A stretch of 64,000 bases of DNA. It comes from CAVSMC01 sp963798655 (GTDB lineage Bacteria > Pseudomonadota > Gammaproteobacteria > Burkholderiales > Casimicrobiaceae). Each line of letters starts with the position of its first letter. Position 1 is the first letter of the stretch. The stretch covers positions 310,001 through 374,000 of the forward strand of contig CAWCUH010000004.1 in NCBI GenBank assembly GCA_963798655.1, written 5' to 3'. The notes beneath the pieces are model-generated. The model made no database searches. It saw only the letters and a program-made list of their open reading frames with translations, and was not told where the DNA came from. Positions 34,531-45,191 of the stretch are shown in pieces. Made by a program: the position numbers and the translations under genes.

Positions 34531-35654
34531 CGTCGATACGGCTCGACCAGCTCACGTTCACGCGATTCGTCGCCGCAATGACCGTCGTCGTGTTCCATTT
34601 CGGACACGGCGTGTTTCCGTTCGACGTCGCGCCGATCGACCGTCTCGTGTTCACCGAGGCGATCGCGGTCAGCTACTTCTTCGTGCTGTCGGGCTTCATC
34701 ATGGCGGTCGTCCACTACCGGCCGGGCGGGCGCGTCGACACGCTCGAGTACTGGAACGCGCGCTTCGCGCGGATCTATCCGGTCTACGCGCTCGCGCTCG
34801 CGCTGCCGCTGATCGATGCCATGCGCGCAGGCGGCATCGACGTGAAGGCTACGCTTGCCACCGCGTCACTGCTGCAGGCGTGGCTGCCGCCGTATCCGCT
34901 CGCGCTGAACGCGCCGGCATGGTCGCTGTCGGTGGAGGCGTTCTTCTACTTGCTGTTCCCGTTCTTCGTCGTCGCGGCGTCGGCGTGGAGCGATCGGCGC
35001 CTGATCGCCTCGACCGCGCTGCTGTGGCTCGCGACGCAGGCGCTGCACGTCTATCTGCTCAATCGGTGGTACGGTGGGTATCCGTCGCGCTCGCACGACT
35101 TCATCTTCTACAACCCGCTGCTGCACCTGTCGACGTTCGCCGTCGGCGCGGCGGCCGGCATGCTGGTCGTCCGCCATCGCGCGCGTCTGCGCGACGCCGC
35201 CGCGACGGCCGGGCCGGTATGGATCCTCGCCACCGCTGCGATCGCGCTCGCGCTCGTGCTCGAAGGCGCGCTGTCGAGCGCGATCGGACTGCGCGTCACG
35301 TTCAACAACGGGGCGCTCGCGCCGCTGTTCGCGCTGCTGATCGTCGCGCTCGCGCTCGACGAAAGCGCAGCCGCGCGCGCGCTTGCGCACCCGTGGCTGC
35401 TGCTGCTCGGCGAGGCAAGCTACGCCGTGTACCTGCTGCAGATTCCGTTCGCGACGATCTACGAGCGCGCGCTCGCACACGCGCCTCCGCTCGCGCCATC
35501 GTGGCGGTTCTACGTCTACGCGCTGCTGCTCGTCGCCGTGTCCGTCGCGGTGTTTTGGGGCGTCGAGCGGCCGCTGCGTGCGCGCATCCGCCGCTGGTAC
35601 GCGACGCGCGCCGCCGTCGGCTTGCCCAAGGCGCAGCCGCAACCTCCGCGCTAG
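34527..35654 (+). CDS. Acyltransferase 3 family membrane protein
   Basis: A 375-residue inner-membrane O-acyltransferase (OafA/NolL type) with about ten membrane spans. Family marks: LDQLTFTRFVAAMTVVVFHF with the catalytic His, YFFVLSGFIMAVVHY, YWNARFARIYPVYALAL (the R-x10-H/R-type region) and WSLSVEAFFYLLFPFF. Such enzymes acetylate or acylate surface sugars or other acceptors; the acceptor here is unknown. GTG 34527 overlaps the xthA stop (GTGA), so translation is coupled. It converges with ntrC four bases later. Confidence 0.88.
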   Translation: MTSIRLDQLTFTRFVAAMTVVVFHFGHGVFPFDVAPIDRLVFTEAIAVSYFFVLSGFIMAVVHYRPGGRVDTLEYWNARFARIYPVYALALALPLIDAMRAGGIDVKATLATASLLQAWLPPYPLALNAPAWSLSVEAFFYLLFPFFVVAASAWSDRRLIASTALLWLATQALHVYLLNRWYGGYPSRSHDFIFYNPLLHLSTFAVGAAAGMLVVRHRARLRDAAATAGPVWILATAAIALALVLEGALSSAIGLRVTFNNGALAPLFALLIVALALDESAAARALAHPWLLLLGEASYAVYLLQIPFATIYERALAHAPPLAPSWRFYVYALLLVAVSVAVFWGVERPLRARIRRWYATRAAVGLPKAQPQPPR

Positions 35655-35658
35655 CTGC

Positions 35659-37122
<1,464 letters not shown>

Positions 37123-37141
37123 GCGTTCCCTTGTCGGCTGG

Positions 37142-38239
37142 TCAGGCGCCGGCGCGGCCGAATTCGAGCGGCAGCAGGATCGTGAATACGGTGCTGCCGG
37201 GCGTGCTGTCGCATTCGATCGCGCCGCCGTGCTGCGCGACGAATGTCTGTGCGATCGTCAATCCGAGGCCGCTGCCGCCTTCGCGGCCCGACACGAGCGG
37301 ATAGAAGATCCTGTCCTTGATCGGCTCCGGCACGCCGGGTCCGTTGTCTGCGATCGCGATCGCGAGCGCGAGGCGGTGGCGCTTGCGTGCGAGCGTCACG
37401 TAGCGCGCCACACGCGTGGTGAGCCGAATCTGCGGCCCGGCCGTCGTGCCGGCGAGCGCCTGCGCGGCATTGCGCACGACGTTCATCACCGCCTGCGTCA
37501 GCTGCTCGGCATCGGCGTCGAACTCGGGCAGGCTGATATCGAAGTCGCAGACGATCGGGATCTGGGGAAACTCGGCCTGCACGACGCCTTTGACGCGCAC
37601 GAGCACCTCGTGGATGTTCGTGCGCCGGTATGTCGGAAGGCGATGCGGCGTCAGCAGCCGGTTCACCAGCGACTGCAGCCGGTCGGCCTCGCCGATGATC
37701 ACCTGCGTGTACTCGATCAGCGGCGGCCGGTCGAGCTCGCGCTCGAGCAGCTGCGCGGCGCCGCGGATGCCGCCGAGCGGGTTCTTGATCTCGTGCGCGA
37801 GGCTGCGGATCAGCTCGCGGTTCGCCTGCTGCTGCTCGAGCAGCCGCTCCTCGCGTGCGATCTTCAACTGCTGATCGATGTGGCGCAGCTCGAGCATCAG
37901 CGCGGCGTCGGGCAAGTCGACCGGCGACACGGTGCCCGTCAGGTGCAGCCTCGGCTTCGATGCGGGGGCGAGCTCGAGCTCCTGCTCGGTATATGACGCG
38001 CCGCTCGCGACGGCCTTGTCGATCGCCGCGGCGAGCGCGCTGCTGTCAGTGAACGCGTCGCCGAGTCGATGTCCGACCAGCTGCTTCTTCGACAGCTCGA
38101 ACAGGTTCTCCGCCGCCGGGTTCACATAGACGATTCGCCGCGAAGCATCGACGATGACCACGGCGGTCGCGAGCAGCTCGAGCCCCGCGTACGCGCCCGT
38201 CTTCACGTCGGAAAATCCAGGAAGGAAGCCGAGTTTCAC
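37142..38239 (-). CDS. glnL: Nitrogen regulation sensor kinase NtrB (GlnL)
   Basis: A 365-residue cytoplasmic histidine kinase that phosphorylates or dephosphorylates NtrC under control of PII. N-terminal PAS domain (about 15-125, LLATAVVIVDASRRIVYVNP); H box HEIKNPLGGIRGAAQLLE; N box NVVRNAAQAL; G boxes DNGPGVPEPIKDRIFYPLVS and GGSGLGLTIAQT. No membrane span. It precedes ntrC by 19 bases on the same strand and lies downstream of glnA and the DUF4124 gene. Confidence 0.95.
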   Translation of the reverse strand: MKLGFLPGFSDVKTGAYAGLELLATAVVIVDASRRIVYVNPAAENLFELSKKQLVGHRLGDAFTDSSALAAAIDKAVASGASYTEQELELAPASKPRLHLTGTVSPVDLPDAALMLELRHIDQQLKIAREERLLEQQQANRELIRSLAHEIKNPLGGIRGAAQLLERELDRPPLIEYTQVIIGEADRLQSLVNRLLTPHRLPTYRRTNIHEVLVRVKGVVQAEFPQIPIVCDFDISLPEFDADAEQLTQAVMNVVRNAAQALAGTTAGPQIRLTTRVARYVTLARKRHRLALAIAIADNGPGVPEPIKDRIFYPLVSGREGGSGLGLTIAQTFVAQHGGAIECDSTPGSTVFTILLPLEFGRAGA

Positions 38240-38347
38240 GTGCGCTGCGGGCGTGTAGCGGCGGATTGCGCGCGATCTTCGCGCGCGCGTCGTCGACCGC
38301 GTTGCTTTAGCAATAACCGCGCCGATCGTTCGCGGCGCGCCGCGGCG

Positions 38348-38917
38348 TCATCGAATCGCCGCGAGCTCCTTGCGAATCGCCTCGATGTTCTTCTCGTGCA
38401 GCACGACCGATTGGCGCAGCTTCGCGATGCGCTGGCGGTACTTCTCCGCATCGGTGCGCTCGTCGGGAAGCGGCGGCGGCGCGCCGTCGGCGTATGCGTT
38501 GCGCGCCTCGACCAGCAGCTTCTCCTCGGTCGTGAGCTCGTCGCCGAGCACCTTGCGCCGCACGTCGTCGCGGCCCTTCTGCGTCTCGGCATCGACACGG
38601 GGAAAGCCGGACGGCGTCGGCGAAGGCGCCGACGGCGTCGCTCGTGCCGGCGCGCTGCCGGTGGCGTTGCCATTGCCTGGCGGGGCGCTCGGCGCGACGC
38701 GCTTCGGCGGCGAATCGTCGCCGAGCGTGCACGACAGCCGCCGGAAGCCCTTGTCCGGCGGCACGTTGGAATAGTGAATGTTGCCTTCGCTGTCGATGTA
38801 CTTGCAGATCTCGCCGGCGGCGGGCGACGTTGCGGCCGCAACGATCGCGATCGCGATCGCTTGCCGGCACCATTTCAGGGCATCGAGGGCCGGAAGCGTG
38901 CGCGAAGAACCGATCAC
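38348..38917 (-). CDS. DUF4124 domain exported protein
   Basis: A 189-residue protein with a signal peptide (ALKWCRQAIAIAIVAAATSPAAG), a DUF4124 domain (EICKYIDSEGNIHYSNVPPDKGF), a Pro/Ala-rich linker and a charged helical tail (TDAEKYRQRIAKLRQSVVLHEKNIEAI in part) that may form a coiled coil. DUF4124 proteins are common between glnA and ntrB in betaproteobacteria; the role is unknown. Start is uncertain: GTG 38917 gives a normal signal peptide, while TTG 38977 would add 20 residues but lies inside the glnA terminator tail. Confidence 0.8.
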   Translation of the reverse strand: MIGSSRTLPALDALKWCRQAIAIAIVAAATSPAAGEICKYIDSEGNIHYSNVPPDKGFRRLSCTLGDDSPPKRVAPSAPPGNGNATGSAPARATPSAPSPTPSGFPRVDAETQKGRDDVRRKVLGDELTTEEKLLVEARNAYADGAPPPLPDERTDAEKYRQRIAKLRQSVVLHEKNIEAIRKELAAIR

Positions 38918-38975
38918 GCGAGGGAGTTTAGCAAATCCCGGCGAGCGATCCGGGGCGCACGCGCGGGCGATCGAC

Positions 38976-39008
38976 AAGCAAAGGGACGGGCCCTCTCGAG
39001 CCCGCCCC
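38976..39008 (-). terminator. Rho-independent terminator of glnA
   Basis: On the minus strand GGGGCGGGC (39008-39000) pairs with GCCCGTCCC (38991-38983), one G-T pair, eight-base loop, followed by TTTGCTT. It lies 31 bases after the glnA stop. Partial read-through could feed the downstream DUF4124-ntrB-ntrC genes. Confidence 0.75.
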
Positions 39009-39038
39009 TCACGATGCGCGCGATGCGCGGCCCTGACC

Positions 39039-40451
39039 CTAGAGGCTGTAGTACATCTCGTATTCGAGCGGATGCGTCGTCATGCGGAAGCGCGTGACTT
39101 CGTCCATCTTGAGCGTGATGTAGGCGTCGATCATGTCGTCGGTGAACACGCCGCCCTTGACCAGGAATGCGCGGTCGCGGTCGAGCTCGTTCAGCGCCTC
39201 GTCGAGCGACGCGCACGGGTGCGGCACCTTCTTCGCCTCCTCCGGCTCGAGGTCGTAGAGGTTCTTGTCGAGCGGGTCGCCGGGGTGGATCCGGTTCTGC
39301 ACGCCGTCGAGTCCGGCCATCAGCATCGCGGCGAACGCGAGATACGGGTTCGCCGTCGGGTCCGGGAAGCGCACCTCGATGCGTCGCGCCTTCGGGCTCG
39401 ATACATAGGGCACACGGATCGCCGCCGAGCGGTTGCGCGCCGAGTACGCGAGGTTGATCGGCGCCTCGAAGCCCGGCACGAGCCGCTTGTACGAGTTCGT
39501 TCCCGGATTCGTGATCGCGTTGAGCGACTTCGCGTGCTTGATCACGCCGCCGATGTAGTACAGCGCAAAGTCCGACAATCCGGAGTAGCCGTCGCCGGCG
39601 AAGAGATTCCTGCCCTCTTTCCATACCGACTGGTGCACGTGCATGCCCGAGCCGTTGTCGCCGACGATCGGCTTCGGCATGAACGTCGCCGTCTTGCCGT
39701 ACGCGTGCGCCGTGTTGAGCACGGCGTACTTCAACCGCTGCAGCCAGTCGGCGCGCTGCACGAGCGGCGCGAACTTGGTGCCGATCTCGTTCTGTCCCGC
39801 CGCCGCGACCTCGTGGTGGTGCACCTCGACCTCGACGCCCATCTGCTCGAGCGCAAGGCACATCGCCGAGCGGATGTCCTGCAGCGAGTCGACCGGCGGC
39901 ACCGGAAAGTAACCGCCCTTCACCCCCGGGCGATGGCCCATGTTGCCGCCGTCGAATTTCTCGGCGGACGACCATGGCGCCTCGGACGAGAACACCTTGC
40001 AGTAGGACCCCGACATGTCGACCGACCACTCGACGGCGTCGAAGATGAAGAACTCGGGCTCAGGACCGAAGTACGCGACGTCGCCGATCCCGGTCGATTT
40101 GAGGTACGCCTCGGCGCGTTTGGCGAGCGAGCGCGGATCGCGCTCGTATCCCTTGCCGTCGGACGGCTCGACGACGTCGCAGGTGATGTTGAGCGTCGTC
40201 TCGTCCATGAACGGGTCGATGTACGCCGACGACGCATCGGGCATCAGCAACATGTCGGACGCCTCGATCCCCTTCCAGCCGGAGATCGACGACCCGTCGA
40301 ACGCGTGGCCGGCCTCGAACTTCTCCATGCCCATCGCCTTGACGGGGACCGACACGTGCTGCTCCTTGCCGCGCGTGTCGGTAAAGCGGAAGTCGACGAA
40401 CTTGACTTCCTTGTCCTTGATGAGCTTCAGCACGTCGGCTGCGGTGGTCAT
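39039..40451 (-). CDS. glnA: Glutamine synthetase, type I
   Basis: A 470-residue GSI-beta glutamine synthetase, making glutamine from glutamate, ammonia and ATP in the cytoplasm as a dodecamer. Seen: AGHAFDGSSISGWKGI, the metal and glutamate region EVHHHEVAAAGQNEIGTKF, GSGMHVHQSVWKEG, the glutamate flap NPGTNSYKRLVPG, and the adenylylation site Tyr in KNLYDLEPEEAKK (about residue 398). The ending RMTTHPLEYEMYYSL is typical. Upstream lies a sigma-54 promoter; downstream a terminator and then ntrB-ntrC, so expression should follow nitrogen status. Confidence 0.98.
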   Translation of the reverse strand: MTTAADVLKLIKDKEVKFVDFRFTDTRGKEQHVSVPVKAMGMEKFEAGHAFDGSSISGWKGIEASDMLLMPDASSAYIDPFMDETTLNITCDVVEPSDGKGYERDPRSLAKRAEAYLKSTGIGDVAYFGPEPEFFIFDAVEWSVDMSGSYCKVFSSEAPWSSAEKFDGGNMGHRPGVKGGYFPVPPVDSLQDIRSAMCLALEQMGVEVEVHHHEVAAAGQNEIGTKFAPLVQRADWLQRLKYAVLNTAHAYGKTATFMPKPIVGDNGSGMHVHQSVWKEGRNLFAGDGYSGLSDFALYYIGGVIKHAKSLNAITNPGTNSYKRLVPGFEAPINLAYSARNRSAAIRVPYVSSPKARRIEVRFPDPTANPYLAFAAMLMAGLDGVQNRIHPGDPLDKNLYDLEPEEAKKVPHPCASLDEALNELDRDRAFLVKGGVFTDDMIDAYITLKMDEVTRFRMTTHPLEYEMYYSL

Positions 40452-40519
40452 TTGCGGTGCTCTCCTAGAGGTACGGGACGCCGTCGCGTGTGCGACGCAA
40501 AAAAAACCGGAACATCAAT

Positions 40520-40535
40520 AGCTATAACTATGCCA
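40520..40535 (-). promoter_or_regulatory. Sigma-54 (-24/-12) promoter of glnA
   Basis: On the minus strand TGGCATAGTTATAGCT has GG at -24 and GC at -12 with the obligatory ten-base spacing (consensus TGGCACG-N4-TTGCW). It points to glnA, with the start site near 40509, about 58 bases before the ATG. Together with NtrC-type sites upstream and the ntrBC genes in the same cluster, this is strong evidence for nitrogen control. Confidence 0.8.
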
Positions 40536-40595
40536 TACGTCGGAAGGGTAAAAAGCGCACTTTATTGGTCGTTCCGGCCATCCGTCGCGGCATTG

Positions 40596-40643
40596 CGCAC
40601 CAAACTGGCTCGAAACGTGAGCCGGTCGCTTTGTTTTGGTGCA
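40596..40643 (-). promoter_or_regulatory. Two NtrC-type enhancer sites upstream of glnA
   Basis: Against the NtrC palindrome TGCACC-N5-GGTGCA, one site at 40596-40612 keeps CGCACC and GG, and one at 40627-40643 keeps a perfect GGTGCA half. Their centres lie about 95 and 126 bases upstream of the predicted start, close to the arrangement at the enteric glnAp2 promoter. Each site has one good half and one weak half. Confidence 0.6.
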
Positions 40644-40700
40644 GTGTTCCGTGCGGGTTTCCGGAGCGGTGCTGCAATGCACAACGACACGTGGCTTGGC

Positions 40701-41537
40701 TCATGGATAGAAGAGGAAGAGCCGATATCCCGACTGCGTTGTCGCGCTCGCATCGATGAAGAGCTTCACGGGCACTTCGCCGTTGGCCGGGATGCCGGCG
40801 TCGAGGCTCGCGCCGCTCACCGCATAGTCGGACGGCGACAATGCTCGGCGCACGACGGTGCGATCCTGGGAGTCGGTCAGCGTCAACTCGAGATGCGGAT
40901 GGGCGACGGTCCACGGCGCCTGGTTGCGCAGCGTCGCCGTCAGCACCAGCAGACCCCGGTGCGCGGGGTCGGCCTGCAGATCGGACGCGTCGATCGACAC
41001 CGCGTTGATGTCACGCAACGGGCGCACCACGCAGCCGAGCGGCTCGCACGCGCGAGCGAGCAGCGGCTTGGCCGACGGCCAGTGCGCGGCGATCCAGTCG
41101 CGGTAATGGAACACGACCTGGCCGGCGAGCAGCAGCATCAGCAGCGGCACCGCCACCGCGGCGAGCGCGCTGCCCCGCCGCTCCTTCTTGCGCCTCGACC
41201 AGGCGAAGCGCTCCTCGTACGCGATCTCGTCGATATCCTCGTCGGGCTTCGTCGCCGCCGTCGGTGGCACAGCGGCGGGCGCAACGGTGACGGCCGGCTG
41301 AAGCGCTTGGGCGCTGCGCAATGTGACCGTCGGCGGACCGAGCGCCGCCTCGTCCGCTTCGCCGTCGGCAGGCTCGCGCAGCGGCTGCGGCGCGAGCGAG
41401 ATCATGTTCGCGTTGCCGTCGAACACGGTCTGGCAATGACCGCAGCGCACCTGGCCTTCGCGGATCGAAAGCTGCTGCGCGGTGACGCGAAAGATCGTTC
41501 GGCAGCCGGGGCAGCGCGTGTATTGCTCTTCTTGCAT
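40701..41537 (-). CDS. DUF3426 zinc-ribbon membrane protein
   Basis: A 278-residue protein. An N-terminal zinc ribbon of the MJ0042 type carries two CxxC pairs (CPGCRTIFRV and VRCGHCQTVFD); a low-complexity linker follows (about 50-105); one membrane span is LAAVAVPLLMLLLAGQVVFH; the C-terminal DUF3426 domain (about 155-278) contains HRGLLVLTATLRNQAP and a carboxy end GYRLFLFYP. Function unknown. It follows prmA in the betaproteobacterial acc-prmA cluster and is the last gene before the glnA control region. Confidence 0.88.
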   Translation of the reverse strand: MQEEQYTRCPGCRTIFRVTAQQLSIREGQVRCGHCQTVFDGNANMISLAPQPLREPADGEADEAALGPPTVTLRSAQALQPAVTVAPAAVPPTAATKPDEDIDEIAYEERFAWSRRKKERRGSALAAVAVPLLMLLLAGQVVFHYRDWIAAHWPSAKPLLARACEPLGCVVRPLRDINAVSIDASDLQADPAHRGLLVLTATLRNQAPWTVAHPHLELTLTDSQDRTVVRRALSPSDYAVSGASLDAGIPANGEVPVKLFIDASATTQSGYRLFLFYP

Positions 41538-41585
41538 CGCGGCGGGCGTCGTCCGGAGCGGCCTGTTGCGCGCGTGGCGGGCGAA

Positions 41586-42503
41586 CTAGGCAGGCTGCGC
41601 GCCGTGGCGCCTGCCGTCGAGCGCGACCCATCCCTCGTCGTCGCTCCAGGCGGCGATTCTAAACCACGGCGCGTACGCGGCGATCACCTCGTCGGCCTGC
41701 TGCGCCAGCACGCCGGAGAGCACGACGCGGCCACCCGCGCGAACGCGAGCCGCGAGCGCCGGTGCGAGCAGGCGCAGCGGATTCGCGAGGATGTTCGCGA
41801 CGACGACGTCGAAGCTCGCGACGTCGCGCATCGCCTTGGCGTCCGGCCGCGTGAAGCGCGCGCGAACGCGGTTGCGCCGCGCATTCTCGCGGCTCGCCGC
41901 GATCGCCTGGCGGTCGATGTCGACGCCCACGACGCGTGCCGCGCCGAGCTTCGCCGCGACGATGGCGAGAATGCCCGAGCCGCAGCCGTAATCGAGCACG
42001 TTCGCGCCGCGCTGGAGGTTCGCGGCGAGCCAGCGGATGCAAAGGCGTGTCGTCGGATGCGAGCCGGTGCCGAACGCGAGCCCCGGATCGAGGACGATAT
42101 TCGTCGCGCTCGCCTCGACCGGCTCGCACCACGAAGGAACGATCCAGATGTCCGGTGCAGCCTCGATCGGCGCGAACTGCGACTGCGTCGCCCGCACCCA
42201 GTCGGCGTCGGCCACCGCAAACGTCTCGTATGGCGGCAGCGACGCGCCGAGCGCGCCCGCGGCTGCCTGCAGCAGCGCGCCCGCATCGCTGCGCTCGGGC
42301 AGCAGCGCGGTGATGACGGTCGCCGTCCAATCGGCGGGGTCGGGCACGCGCTCGCCCGGCTCGCCAAAGAGCGGCCGCTCGTCGCCGGCGCCCGCAGCGG
42401 CGTCAGCGACGTCGACCGACATCGCGCCGGCATCGAGCAGCGCGTCGCTCCATGCGTCGGCTTCGGCCGCACCGGTGGTCAGGCGCACGGCGACGTAGGC
42501 CAC
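41586..42503 (-). CDS. prmA: Ribosomal protein L11 methyltransferase PrmA
   Basis: A 305-residue methyltransferase that trimethylates ribosomal protein L11. N-terminal substrate domain (about 1-125), then the SAM domain with LAFGTGSHPTTRLCI, LDYGCGSGILAIVAAK, VGVDIDRQAI and the catalytic VVANILANPLRLLAP. The GTGSHPTT and NILANPL motifs are diagnostic. Ten bases separate it from accC upstream. Confidence 0.96.
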   Translation of the reverse strand: MAYVAVRLTTGAAEADAWSDALLDAGAMSVDVADAAAGAGDERPLFGEPGERVPDPADWTATVITALLPERSDAGALLQAAAGALGASLPPYETFAVADADWVRATQSQFAPIEAAPDIWIVPSWCEPVEASATNIVLDPGLAFGTGSHPTTRLCIRWLAANLQRGANVLDYGCGSGILAIVAAKLGAARVVGVDIDRQAIAASRENARRNRVRARFTRPDAKAMRDVASFDVVVANILANPLRLLAPALAARVRAGGRVVLSGVLAQQADEVIAAYAPWFRIAAWSDDEGWVALDGRRHGAQPA

Positions 42504-42513
42504 GGCATTCCTG

Positions 42514-43896
42514 CTACGCGACCGCGGGCTTGCGCTTCGCGAGCCGTTCCTCGAGGTAATGGATCGACGTGCCGCCGAGCAGGAAATTCTTGTCGAGCAG
42601 CAGCTCCTGATGCAGCGCGATGTTCGTCTTGATGCCCTCGACGACCATCTCCGAGAGCGCGATGCGCATGCGCGCCATCGCCTGCTCGCGCGTGTCGCCG
42701 AACGCGATCACCTTGCCGATCAGCGAATCGTAGTACGGCGGCACGAAGTAGTTCGTGTAGACGTGCGAGTCGACGCGGATCCCCGGACCGCCGGGCGCGT
42801 GCCACGACGTGATGCGCCCCGGCGAGGGCACGAACGTGTACGGATCCTCGGCGTTGATCCGGCATTCGATCGCGTGACCGCGGCGCACGATGTCGCGCTG
42901 GCGGAAGCGAAGCTTCTGACCGGCCGCAACGCGGATCTGCTCCTGCACGATGTCGATGCCGGTGACGAGCTCGGTGACCGGATGCTCGACCTGCACGCGC
43001 GTGTTCATCTCGATGAAGAAGAACTCGTCGTCCTGGTACAGGAACTCGAACGTTCCCGCGCCGCGGTATCCGATCTTGCGGCAGGCGTCAGCGCAGCGCT
43101 CGGCGATGCGGATCAGCGCGCGCGCCGAGATGCCGGGCGCCGGCGCCTCCTCGATGATCTTCTGGTGACGCCGCTGCATCGAGCAGTCGCGATCGAACAG
43201 GTAGACGGCGTTCTTGTGCTCGTCGGCAAGCACCTGGATCTCGACGTGCCGCGGCGTCGTCAGGAACTTCTCCATGTAGACGACCGGATTGCCGAACGCC
43301 GCCTGCGCCTCGGCACGCGTGAGCGCCACCGCCGACACCAGCGCGGCCTCGGTATGCACGACGCGCATGCCGCGTCCGCCGCCGCCACCGGCCGCCTTGA
43401 TGATCACGGGGTAGCCGACCGTTCGCGCGATGCGCACGACTTCCTTCGCGTCCTCCGGCAGCGCACCCTCCGACCCCGGCACGCAGGGCACGCCCGCCTT
43501 GATCATCGCGACCTTGGCGCTCACCTTGTCGCCCATCGTGCGGATCGTGTCCGGGCGCGGTCCGATGAAGACGAACCCGGACCGCTCGACCTTTTCGGCG
43601 AAGTCGGCGTTCTCGGACAGGAAGCCGTATCCCGGATGGATCGCCTGCGCATCGGTCACCTCGGCCGCGGCGATGATCGCCGGGATGTTGAGGTAGCTGT
43701 GCGACGACGGTGGGGGCCCGATGCAAACCGATTCGTCGGCGAGGCGGACGTATTTTGCGTCGCGATCCGCCTCGGAGTGAACGACGACGGTCCTGATGCC
43801 GAGCTCGCGGCATGCGCGCTGCACACGCAGCGCGATCTCGCCGCGATTGGCGATCAGTATCTTGCCGAACAGCGGATTGCCGTTGCGCGCGGCCAT
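42514..43896 (-). CDS. accC: Biotin carboxylase subunit of acetyl-CoA carboxylase AccC
   Basis: A 460-residue ATP-grasp enzyme that carboxylates biotin on AccB, the first step of fatty acid synthesis. Features: ILIANRGEIALRVQRACREL, IHPGYGFLSENADFAE, the glycine-rich AAGGGGGRGMRVV, KIIEEAPAPG, FFIEMNTRVQVEHPVTE with catalytic Glu and Arg. Ordinary length (about 450). It lies 135 bases after accB. The reading frame is intact, in contrast with accB. Confidence 0.97.
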   Translation of the reverse strand: MAARNGNPLFGKILIANRGEIALRVQRACRELGIRTVVVHSEADRDAKYVRLADESVCIGPPPSSHSYLNIPAIIAAAEVTDAQAIHPGYGFLSENADFAEKVERSGFVFIGPRPDTIRTMGDKVSAKVAMIKAGVPCVPGSEGALPEDAKEVVRIARTVGYPVIIKAAGGGGGRGMRVVHTEAALVSAVALTRAEAQAAFGNPVVYMEKFLTTPRHVEIQVLADEHKNAVYLFDRDCSMQRRHQKIIEEAPAPGISARALIRIAERCADACRKIGYRGAGTFEFLYQDDEFFFIEMNTRVQVEHPVTELVTGIDIVQEQIRVAAGQKLRFRQRDIVRRGHAIECRINAEDPYTFVPSPGRITSWHAPGGPGIRVDSHVYTNYFVPPYYDSLIGKVIAFGDTREQAMARMRIALSEMVVEGIKTNIALHQELLLDKNFLLGGTSIHYLEERLAKRKPAVA

Positions 43897-44031
43897 CAGA
43901 TCAGCGGGAAGCCGACGCGGCGCCCGCGAACATGCTTGCGGTCGTTCGCGGCTTCGAAGCGGCGCATGCGCGCGGCGTGGCGCAGGTCCCGCTACGTCCG
44001 CGCGCTACGACCGTGCGCGTCACGGCGCCCG

Positions 44032-44467
<436 letters not shown>

Positions 44468-44633
44468 CGATGTCCCCTGAACGCGCGGCGACGCGTAACG
44501 CATCGAGCCGGCCCTGATGCCGAGCGCCTGCCTCTCGGAGGCGAGAGTTTGCCGCGGATCGCAGCAACTTGTCCAGTGTTAGCCGAAGATCGCAGCGTGT
44601 TCGCTGCGTGGAGGGCGAGCCGCGGACGCGACT

Positions 44634-45191
44634 CTAGAGCAACGGTGCGACGATCGCGCGGAGCCTCGCCTCGCGCAGCGGGCCCAGTTGCGTGTGCACC
44701 ACGTGGCCGCCGCGATCGATGACGACCGTGAACGGCAGCGCCATCACCGAATTGCCGAGCGTGCGCGAGAGTTCGATGCTTCCAAAGCCGCCGATCAGCG
44801 CCGGATAGTTCAGGTGGATCTCTTCCGCGAATTGCGTGACCTTGTCTGCCGAATCGGCGGCGATGCCGACAAATTGCAGGCCTTTGCCGCCGAGTTCGCT
44901 CTGGGCGCGCACGAACTCCGGCATCTCCTCCCGGCAGGGTGCGCACCACGTCGCCCAGAAATTGACGACGATCACCTTTCCTTTCCACTGGGCCATCGGT
45001 TGCGGCTTGCCGCCCGCGTCGGGAAGCGTCATCGCGAGGAGCGGTCCGGCGTCTCGCGCCGATGCGCCGGGCAGGACGCCGCTCGCAACCAGAAACCCGG
45101 CGGCGAGCCCGACGATCGCGGCGACCGCCGCCAGGATGCCGAACACGGCACGGCGCGAAATGGCCGCGTGCGTGGTCAGCGCTCGCGTCAC
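44634..45191 (-). CDS. TlpA-family membrane-anchored thiol-disulfide oxidoreductase
   Basis: A 185-residue thioredoxin-fold protein held to the inner membrane by VFGILAAVAAIVGLAAGFLVA, with its domain in the periplasm. The active site is in NFWATWCAPCREEMPEF (C-x2-C), followed by VGIAADSADKV and the cis-Pro loop ALPFTVVIDRGG. TlpA-like proteins keep thiols reduced, for example in cytochrome maturation. GTG 45189-45191 overlaps the stop of the upstream DsbD-like gene (GTGA), so the two are coupled; that partner lacks its membrane domain here. Confidence 0.88.
   Translation of the reverse strand: MTRALTTHAAISRRAVFGILAAVAAIVGLAAGFLVASGVLPGASARDAGPLLAMTLPDAGGKPQPMAQWKGKVIVVNFWATWCAPCREEMPEFVRAQSELGGKGLQFVGIAADSADKVTQFAEEIHLNYPALIGGFGSIELSRTLGNSVMALPFTVVIDRGGHVVHTQLGPLREARLRAIVAPLL

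Noticed and set aside
43897..44031. A small gene or regulatory RNA between accB and accC
   Set aside because: No start with a ribosome-binding site, no stable stem with a tail and no coding-like frame were found in the 135 bases.
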